NCBI GenBank assembly: GCA_949740385.1
Contig: CATJJD010000235.1
Span: 1-35,161 of the forward strand
Length of the DNA: 35,161 bases
Origin: an uncultured Lachnospiraceae bacterium
Lineage (GTDB): Bacteria > Bacillota > Clostridia > Lachnospirales > Lachnospiraceae
Direction: 5' to 3'
Shown here: positions 28,638 to 35,161 of the stretch, piece by piece
Layout of the letters: every line of letters starts with the position of its first letter
Position numbering within the stretch: the first letter of the stretch is position 1
Translations under genes and position numbers: made by a program
The notes under the pieces: generated by a model
Told to the model about the DNA's origin: nothing
Databases searched by the model: none
Seen by the model: the letters and a program-made list of their open reading frames with translations, nothing else

Positions 28638-28775
28638 ATGACGGAAGGCGGATTTCTTGCTTTCATATTTATTATTATCGGGATTGCGGTTCTCGGGGCG
28701 GTCATTGCGGTGATTGCGGCGGTATCGGGAGCGTCGGCGGCGATTGTCGATGAGGAGAATTCGCAGGACGATTAA
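28638..28775 (+). CDS. Small single-TM hydrophobic protein (45 aa), not in the ORF track
   Basis: MTEGGFLAFIFIIIGIAVLGAVIAVIAAVSGASAAIVDEENSQDD*; RBS taagggagg upstream, promoter upstream, terminator immediately downstream. Confidence 0.5.
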   Translation: MTEGGFLAFIFIIIGIAVLGAVIAVIAAVSGASAAIVDEENSQDD

Positions 28776-28780
28776 AAAGG

Positions 28781-28816
28781 ACAGGGACACGGCGGGAAGC
28801 CGGTCCCTGTTTTTTC
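28781..28816 (+). terminator. Intrinsic terminator after the mini-protein
   Basis: acagggac-a-cggc-gggaa-gccg-gtccctgt followed by ttttttc. Confidence 0.8.
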
Positions 28817-28847
28817 TAAAAAAAATATAAAAATCCCTGCCGGCCGG

Positions 28848-28875
28848 TTGTAATTTTCTATCAGGCGCGTATAAT
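28848..28875 (+). promoter_or_regulatory. Putative sigma-A promoter of RND/TetR operon
   Basis: TTGTAA (28848-28853), 16-bp spacer, TATAAT (28870-28875). Confidence 0.7.
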
Positions 28876-28877
28876 GA

Positions 28878-28903
28878 TAGCTGACCGACCGGTCGGTCAG
28901 CTA
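28878..28903. promoter_or_regulatory. 26-bp perfect palindrome, probable TetR-family operator
   Basis: tagctgaccgacc|ggtcggtcagcta, perfect dyad beginning 3 bp after the -10 box, upstream of an operon encoding its own TetR-like protein. Confidence 0.8.
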
Positions 28904-28963
28904 CCCGGCAGGTCAGGACAGACAAAAAGCAAACGCATAAGAGAGGAACAGGAGGAATCGAAC

Positions 28964-31900
28964 ATGATTTCAAAGTACAGTGTGAAAAAGCCGTTTACCG
29001 TGCTGGTCGGCGTGCTGTTAATCATTGTGCTCGGCGTGGTGTCGCTGTCCAGGATGACGACGGACCTGCTGCCGGACATGAGCTTTCAGTACGCGCTGAT
29101 CATCACAACCGATGTGGGCGCAAGCCCGGAGAAGGTGGAGAGCGAGATAACAGCCCCCATCGAGGCGGCCATGGCGACGACATCCAACATAAAAAATGTC
29201 AGCTCGATTTCCTACGACAGCTACTCGATTGTGACGTGCGAGTACGAGCAGAGCGCCAACATGGACTCGGTTGTGATCGAGATTCAGCAGGAGCTGGACC
29301 AGATTTCCGGCCAGTGGGGAGATTCTGTCGGAACACCGATGATTATGAAGATCAACCCGGATATGCTGCCGGTGCTCACCGCCGCGGCGGACTATGAGGG
29401 GATGACCGCCGGGGAGCTTTCCGACTACGTGGACAGAGAGCTGATTCCGGCCATCGAGAGTCTGGAAGGGGTGGCGTCGGTGTCCGCCAGCGGACAGATC
29501 GAGGAGAGAGTCGAGGTCACGTTAAACGAGAGCAAAATCAAGAAGCTCAACAAAAAGATAAGAAAGGCAATCAATAAGCAGTTCCGGGATGCCCAGAATG
29601 AGCTGGACGACGCCTCCGCGAAGGTGGATGACGGAAAGCAGGCCATCACCAGCGGAAAGAACCAGCTCTCCAATGCCATCGACAAGGTGATCGGCCAGAG
29701 GGATGAGCTGTACAAAAACGAGAAGGACCTGTTAAAGCAGCAGAAGGATCTCAGAAAGCAGCAGAAGTCGCTGGAGCAGGTGCAGGAGGGCATTCAGGCG
29801 TTTATGGAGTCCGAGGCGTACTCCGCCCTTATGACGATGCTGGAGCAGAATCCCGAGGCTTTGCAGATTCCGGAAGTGCAGGCGCAGGTGGAGGCGTTAA
29901 ACGGCGTGATCGCCGAACAGTTTGCGGGACTTTCCGAGCTCGGAATCGAGGTTTGTACATACGAGGATCTGCCGACGGCGGCAGCGGCCGTAGCCGGGAT
30001 GCTCACAAACATCAACACCGGAATCGCAACCATCGACGAGGCGCTCGTGCAGATCGCGGAGGGAAAAACGACGCTGGCCAATGCCCTCGACACCTTAAAC
30101 GCCAACGCGGCTCTTGCGGCCATCGACCTGGGCGGGAGCGCGGCGGAGCTGGCAAGCGCGGCGGCCTCCCTGGAGAGCGCAAGGGAGTCGCTGGCCGACG
30201 CGAAAAAGGAGGCGAAGGATGCGGCGGACGTGAACGCCGTTCTGTCGGAGGATACGATACGAAGTCTCTTTACGGCGCAGAATTTTGACATGCCGGCGGG
30301 CTATGCTTCGGACGGCGACACCCGGTATCTGGTCCGGGTGGGGGATGCGGTGAAGTCCGCGGATGAGCTTCGTGAGCTTGTGCTCATAGATATGGGACTT
30401 GACGGCGTCGACGAAATCCGGCTGAGCGATGTGGCGGACATTGCGGTGGTGGACAACTCGGACGAGACCTATGCTATTGTAAACGGAAATCCGGGCATTA
30501 TCCTCTCGATGGAAAAGCAGACCGGCTATTCCACCGGCGAGGTGACGGACCGGATTCTGGACCGCTTTGAGAGTCTGCAGAGGGCGGACGGGAAGCTGCA
30601 CCTTACGACGCTTATGGATCAGGGCGTGTACATCGACATGATTGTGGAAAGCGTGTTTTCCAACATGATCTGGGGCGCGGTTCTTGCGATTCTCGTGCTG
30701 ATCGTGTTCCTGAAGGACGTTAAGCCGACACTTGTGATCGCCTGCTCCATTCCGCTGTCGGTCATTACGGCAGTCGTTTTGATGTACTTTACGGGCATCA
30801 CGTTAAATATTATATCCATGTCGGGGCTGATGCTTGGAATCGGAATGCTTGTGGACAATTCCATTGTGGTGATCGAGAACATTTACCGGCTGCGGGGAGA
30901 GGGCTTTTCCGTTAAGCAGTCCGCGGTGCAGGGAGCGTCCCAGGTGGCGTCTGCAATCGTCGCGTCGACGCTCACCACGGTCAGCGTGTATGCGCCGATC
31001 ATCTTTACCGACGGCATCACAAGACAGCTCTTTGTGGATCTGTCGCTGACCATCTTATTTACGCTGATGGCCAGTCTGATTGTGGCGCTGACCTTCGTGC
31101 CGGCATTTTCCACGGCAACCCTTAAGCGGACGAAGGAGATCCGTCATCCGTGGTTTGAGGCGTTCCAGGAATGGTACGGCAGTTTTCTGAAGATCTGCCT
31201 GCGGTTTAAGCCTCTGGTGTTTGTGGTGATGCTTGTGCTTCTCGCCGCAGGCATGGCGCTTGCGCTCTCCCGGGGCATGACCTTTATGGACATGGATATG
31301 CAGACGAATCAGGTTTCGGTGACAATAGCCGCAGGAGACGGCGAGGCGAGAACCTTTGAGGAGATGACGGAGGCGTCGCAGCAGGTGATTGATCGCATTT
31401 CCGATATTGAGGGAATTGATACCATCGGCGCGTCCATCGGCAGCGGCACAACCATGAGTATTATGGGAGGAGGCTCGGATTCGGTGAGCATGTACATCCT
31501 TCTGGACGAGGAGTCCGGCGTGGGCTCGGATTCGGTGACGGAGCAGATTATGGAGCGGACAGCCGACATGGACTACGAGATCAGCTGCAGCAGCTCCTCC
31601 ATGGATTTCACCGCGTATTTCGGCTCCGGCCTCTCCGTAGAGATCCGGGGAAATGACCTTGAGACGCTGCAGAAGCTGGCAAGCGATGTGGCGGCGATTC
31701 TGGAGGAGACGGAAGGGACTTATGATGTGGACGACGGCCTGGATAAGGCGACGCCGCAGCTTACGATCTCCGTGGACAGAGAGAAGGCGGCGGAGTACGG
31801 CTACACCGTGGCGCAGGTGTACCAGCTTGTGTATGCAAAGATGGCGTCCGCAAGCAGCGCGACGACGATTTCCACCGATATCAAGGACTACGAGGTGTAT

Positions 31901-32722
31901 CTGCAGACCGGGGAGCAGGCGGATGTTTCGATCGACGACATACGAAGCCTGACCTTTACCCACACCGACGAGGACGGCAAAGAGAAGGAAATTCCGCTGA
32001 CGGATATATGCGAGATGCGGGAGACGACGACGCTGAGCACCATAAACCGCGATGCCCAGACCCGGTATCTGACGGTGTCCTGCGCCATCGACGAGGAACA
32101 CAACGTGACGCTGGTGTCGGATGAGGTGCAGAAAAAAATGACGGCGGTGCACATACCGGAGGGCTATTCGGTGGAGATGGCCGGGGAGGATGAGACAATC
32201 GGCGAGTCCATGAAGCAGATGGTGCTCATGCTTGTGCTGGCAGTCATCTTCATCTACCTGATTATGGTTGCGCAGTTCCAGTCGCTGCTGTCGCCGTTTA
32301 TCATTATATTCTCGATTCCGATGGCGTTTACGGGAGGCTTTTTCGCCCTGTATTTTGCGGGGGAGGAGCTGAGCATTATATCCATGCTGGGCTTTATTAT
32401 GCTGGCGGGGCTGATTGTAAACAACGGTATTGTGCTGATCGACTACATCAATCAGGAGAGAAAGGCTGGGACCGGCAAGCGGGATGCGATCATTGAGGCC
32501 GGAAAGACGAGAATCCGCCCGATTCTCATGACAGCCATGACAACCGTGCTTGCCATGTGCACGACCATGTTCAGCAAAGCCGAGGGCTCCCAGATGATGA
32601 GGCCGATGGCCATCACGATTATCGGCGGTCTCTTCTACGGCACCGTGCTGACGCTGATCGTCATTCCGTGCATCTATGACGTTTTCAACCGGGAGAAGAG
32701 CATGGTTGAGGAGGAGCGGTAA
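28964..32722 (+). CDS. RND (HAE1/AcrB-like) efflux permease with long coiled-coil insertion
   Basis: Start trimmed to ATG 28964 (aggagg RBS). KKPFTVLVGVLLIIVLGVVSLSRMTTDLLPDMS, MSGLMLGIGMLVDNSIVVIENIYRLRGEG, SMLGFIMLAGLIVNNGIVLIDYINQ, TRIRPILMTAMTTVLAM. Confidence 0.94.
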   Translation: MISKYSVKKPFTVLVGVLLIIVLGVVSLSRMTTDLLPDMSFQYALIITTDVGASPEKVESEITAPIEAAMATTSNIKNVSSISYDSYSIVTCEYEQSANMDSVVIEIQQELDQISGQWGDSVGTPMIMKINPDMLPVLTAAADYEGMTAGELSDYVDRELIPAIESLEGVASVSASGQIEERVEVTLNESKIKKLNKKIRKAINKQFRDAQNELDDASAKVDDGKQAITSGKNQLSNAIDKVIGQRDELYKNEKDLLKQQKDLRKQQKSLEQVQEGIQAFMESEAYSALMTMLEQNPEALQIPEVQAQVEALNGVIAEQFAGLSELGIEVCTYEDLPTAAAAVAGMLTNINTGIATIDEALVQIAEGKTTLANALDTLNANAALAAIDLGGSAAELASAAASLESARESLADAKKEAKDAADVNAVLSEDTIRSLFTAQNFDMPAGYASDGDTRYLVRVGDAVKSADELRELVLIDMGLDGVDEIRLSDVADIAVVDNSDETYAIVNGNPGIILSMEKQTGYSTGEVTDRILDRFESLQRADGKLHLTTLMDQGVYIDMIVESVFSNMIWGAVLAILVLIVFLKDVKPTLVIACSIPLSVITAVVLMYFTGITLNIISMSGLMLGIGMLVDNSIVVIENIYRLRGEGFSVKQSAVQGASQVASAIVASTLTTVSVYAPIIFTDGITRQLFVDLSLTILFTLMASLIVALTFVPAFSTATLKRTKEIRHPWFEAFQEWYGSFLKICLRFKPLVFVVMLVLLAAGMALALSRGMTFMDMDMQTNQVSVTIAAGDGEARTFEEMTEASQQVIDRISDIEGIDTIGASIGSGTTMSIMGGGSDSVSMYILLDEESGVGSDSVTEQIMERTADMDYEISCSSSSMDFTAYFGSGLSVEIRGNDLETLQKLASDVAAILEETEGTYDVDDGLDKATPQLTISVDREKAAEYGYTVAQVYQLVYAKMASASSATTISTDIKDYEVYLQTGEQADVSIDDIRSLTFTHTDEDGKEKEIPLTDICEMRETTTLSTINRDAQTRYLTVSCAIDEEHNVTLVSDEVQKKMTAVHIPEGYSVEMAGEDETIGESMKQMVLMLVLAVIFIYLIMVAQFQSLLSPFIIIFSIPMAFTGGFFALYFAGEELSIISMLGFIMLAGLIVNNGIVLIDYINQERKAGTGKRDAIIEAGKTRIRPILMTAMTTVLAMCTTMFSKAEGSQMMRPMAITIIGGLFYGTVLTLIVIPCIYDVFNREKSMVEEER

Positions 32723-33363
32723 TGGGTAATTTTACAATGGAATATTTTTTTGACCCGCCCGAAAAGGTGCGCCTCATGTTTCAGGCAGTGATTGACTTTA
32801 TCGGGGAAAAGACAGATGTGAACAGCCTGAAGGTGCAGGACATTACCGGGCGGGCCGGCATCGGAAAGGGCACGGCGTATGAATATTTTTCCTCCAAGGA
32901 GGAGCTGATTACGCTGGCGATTCTCTACGATTACAGCAAAAAGATCGAGGAGCTGAAAGGGATTCTGGATCAGCAGGATAATTTTCAGGATAAAATGTAC
33001 GGGATTCTGGACTGGCTGCACGAGAATAAGAGCTACCATGTGACGTTTATGCGGATGATTCAGCTGAGCGTCGGAACCGAGGATGTCTGTGAGGCGCTTC
33101 ACAGCCGGATACCGAAGGACGTGTTTGAGGGGGCAAATGCTTATCTGCTGGAAAACGGGGACGCGATTCTGGAACAGGGCTACCGGGAGGGCCGGTTCAC
33201 CGAAACCGACAAGGTGAAGCGGCGGCTGGCCTTTGTGATGATGATTCTGAGCATGATTCTGTCGCAGGAATTTATGCCGGTGCCCTCCAACCGGTTTTTC
33301 GAGATGGAGTACAGCAGGGTGCGGGAGTACGCCTACGAGACGCTGATTAAGACGCTGACGTGA
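32722..33363 (+). CDS. TetR/AcrR family transcriptional regulator
   Basis: N-terminal HTH LKVQDITGRAGIGKGTAYEYFSSKEELITLAI; 1-nt overlap (TAATG) with the RND gene. Confidence 0.92.
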   Translation: MGNFTMEYFFDPPEKVRLMFQAVIDFIGEKTDVNSLKVQDITGRAGIGKGTAYEYFSSKEELITLAILYDYSKKIEELKGILDQQDNFQDKMYGILDWLHENKSYHVTFMRMIQLSVGTEDVCEALHSRIPKDVFEGANAYLLENGDAILEQGYREGRFTETDKVKRRLAFVMMILSMILSQEFMPVPSNRFFEMEYSRVREYAYETLIKTLT

Positions 33364-33439
33364 GAAGGAGGGCTGTGATGGAACAGGACAGGGGAATCGG
33401 CAGTCTGGGGGAGCTGGAATATCGGGAGGCTGTCCGGGC

Positions 33440-34351
33440 ATGATCACGCTGAATCAGTATCTGAGAGAGCGCTTCGGGCAGAAGGTGTATAAGATTGCAG
33501 TCGATGCGGGCTTTACGTGCCCGAACCGGGACGGGACGCTGGATACCAGGGGCTGCATCTTCTGCTCCGGCGCAGGCTCCGGAGAGTTTGCGCCGGGGGA
33601 CGGGCTGTCTGTGACAGAGCAGCTGAAGCGGGGCCGCCGCCTGCTCGAAGGAAAGATAAAGGACGGCAGGTACATTGCCTATTTTCAGGCGTTTACCAAT
33701 ACCTACGGGCCCGCTGATCGGCTTCTGGCCCTCTACGAGGAGGCCATGGCGGCACCGGATATTGTGGCGATCTCCATTGCCACAAGGCCGGACTGCCTGC
33801 CGCAGCCGGTTGTTGAGCTGCTGGCAGAGCTGAACAAAAGGAAGCCCGTGTGGGTTGAGCTTGGGCTTCAGACGATCCACGCCCATACGGCCGAATACAT
33901 CCGCAGGGGCTATCCCCTTTCGGTGTACGACGATGCGGTTTTGAGCTTAAAGGCCGCGGGACTTTTAGTAATCACACACGTCATCCTCGGGCTGCCCGGC
34001 GAGACGAAGGAGGAGATGAAGCAGACCGTTTCCTACGTGGGAGCAGGCGGCGTTAACGGCATCAAGCTGCAGCTTCTGCACGTCATTCGCGGCACGGATC
34101 TGGAGCGGGACTATTTTGAGGGAAAATTTCAGACGATGGAGATGGAGGAGTACGTTTCGCTTGTGGCGGACTGCGTTGCCCTTTTGCCAGAGCACATGGT
34201 CGTCCACCGGATGACCGGGGACGGGGATAAGCGAACCCTGGTCGCGCCGCTGTGGAGCGCCGACAAAAAGCGGGTGCTCAACGCGCTGAACGCAGAGCTG
34301 GGACAAAAGAAACGCGAAGAAAAACAGGAAGAAAATGCGGCAGAGGGATAG
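33440..34351 (+). CDS. TIGR01212 family (YtqA-like) radical SAM protein
   Basis: FGQKVYKIAVDAGFTCPNRDGTLDTRGCIFCSGAGSGEF (radical SAM Cys cluster), AYFQAFTNTYGPADRL, WVELGLQTIH, THVILGLPGET, LLHVIRGTDLERDY. Confidence 0.94.
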   Translation: MITLNQYLRERFGQKVYKIAVDAGFTCPNRDGTLDTRGCIFCSGAGSGEFAPGDGLSVTEQLKRGRRLLEGKIKDGRYIAYFQAFTNTYGPADRLLALYEEAMAAPDIVAISIATRPDCLPQPVVELLAELNKRKPVWVELGLQTIHAHTAEYIRRGYPLSVYDDAVLSLKAAGLLVITHVILGLPGETKEEMKQTVSYVGAGGVNGIKLQLLHVIRGTDLERDYFEGKFQTMEMEEYVSLVADCVALLPEHMVVHRMTGDGDKRTLVAPLWSADKKRVLNALNAELGQKKREEKQEENAAEG

Positions 34352-34418
34352 AAAATTCCGCCGTTTTATGGTATACTGAGGTTTCACTTTAAGACAGGCA
34401 CTACAGTGGAGGCAGGAG

Positions 34419-34853
34419 ATGGCAGAGGGACATAAGAAGGGACTGGACACCGGGCTGATCGAGGACGACCTGATCAGCTGCTGCAAAAAATGCGACCAGT
34501 GTCAGGGAAAGTCATGCACCGTCGGTTTTGCGAAAAAGTGTGTGTGGGACTACATAAGAAAGCCGCAGAAGGAGGTTTTGGACGGCATAAGCCGGATACC
34601 CGTCACGGATTTCAAGGTATACGACGAGGTGGAGCTGGAGACGGCGATCGCACATATTTTAAAGGAATGCAAGGACTGCAGAGAGGATCACACGGAGGAC
34701 TGCATCATCAATGTGATAAGGAGCTGCTACGAGGTGGGGCTGGTGGGCGACGTCCACGCCTATGAGGGCAGCGCGCTCCAGTACCTGATGTATATGAAGG
34801 AGAACTACCCGGAGCAGGCCGGAAAGATCGCGGACGTATACGCGGGGCTGTGA
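34419..34853 (+). CDS. Cys-rich hypothetical protein (144 aa)
   Basis: Ten cysteines, including SCCKKCDQCQGKSC...KKC and CKDCREDHTEDC; RBS-like gaggcaggag upstream. Confidence 0.6.
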   Translation: MAEGHKKGLDTGLIEDDLISCCKKCDQCQGKSCTVGFAKKCVWDYIRKPQKEVLDGISRIPVTDFKVYDEVELETAIAHILKECKDCREDHTEDCIINVIRSCYEVGLVGDVHAYEGSALQYLMYMKENYPEQAGKIADVYAGL

Positions 34854-34940
34854 CAGAGCATGCGGGAGCTGTCTTTGTATTTTACGGCGGAAAGCAGCGT
34901 GTATGAGCGGCAGTATAAATCAGTACAGGAGGGATTGCCT

Positions 34941-35161
34941 GTGAGTAAAGAACCGGTTATTGAGACAGAAAGACTGATTCTGCGTCCGATAACAGCTGAC
35001 GATGCGGAGGCAGTTTTCAGCTGGAACAGTGATGAAAGAGTCACAAAGTATATGGCGTATTCCACATATTCCGACATCAGTCAGACGAGAGACTGGATCA
35101 GTTCCACACTTGTCGATGAAAAAGAGTGGAACTGGGTATTTGTCCTGAAAGAGGAAAATAA
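34941..35161 (+). CDS. GNAT family N-acetyltransferase (truncated by window end)
   Basis: VSKEPVIETERLILRPITADDAEAVFSWNSDERVTKYMAYSTYSDISQTRDWISS; aggaggga RBS before GTG 34941; in-frame ATG at 34860 is an alternative start. Confidence 0.8.
   Translation, partial: MSKEPVIETERLILRPITADDAEAVFSWNSDERVTKYMAYSTYSDISQTRDWISSTLVDEKEWNWVFVLKEEN

Noticed and set aside
29740-29770. Short tandem 'cagcagaaggatctcagaaagcagcagaag' repeats
   Set aside because: Explained by the Lys/Gln-rich coiled-coil coding sequence of the RND insertion
31055-32152. 365-aa minus-strand ORF
   Set aside because: Entirely antisense to the RND permease, low-complexity His/Arg-rich, no recognisable motif
1-35161. CRISPR arrays, tRNA/rRNA genes, intact IS/transposase
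   Set aside because: No regularly spaced repeats, RNA gene signatures or transposase motifs recognised by eye

Overview
High-GC Firmicutes chromosome segment, probably Lachnospiraceae-like (inferred from gene content and codon style only). From left to right it holds: the tail of a LicD-like gene; a wall-glycopolymer cluster (TagG/TagH-type ABC exporter, CDP-glycerol glycerophosphotransferase-like polymerase, IspD/TarI-type cytidylyltransferase, NAD-dependent epimerase, LCP ligase, LRR/Ig/FN3 surface protein); housekeeping genes (phosphohexomutase, small zinc-ribbon protein, second LCP, UDPGP-type pyrophosphorylase, glmS, HtrA-like protease, GtrA, pepF, luxS, mtnN, polysaccharide deacetylase); a minus-strand pair (ECF sigma factor with Cys-rich C-terminus, DUF2461 protein); a second TarI-like cytidylyltransferase and an acyltransferase; a decayed AAA-ATPase-like pseudogene; an AT-rich two-gene island (AAA/SMC-like ATPase plus a small PD-(D/E)XK-like protein with an 11-bp overlap); a TM mini-protein; an RND efflux pump + TetR operon with a 26-bp perfect palindrome next to its -10 box; a TIGR01212-type radical SAM protein; a Cys-rich hypothetical; and a truncated GNAT acetyltransferase. 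The best candidate for an undescribed system is the ATPase + putative nuclease pair at 26690-28499. No tRNA, rRNA, CRISPR array or intact transposase was recognised. All family calls come from reading motifs by eye; no database search was run.
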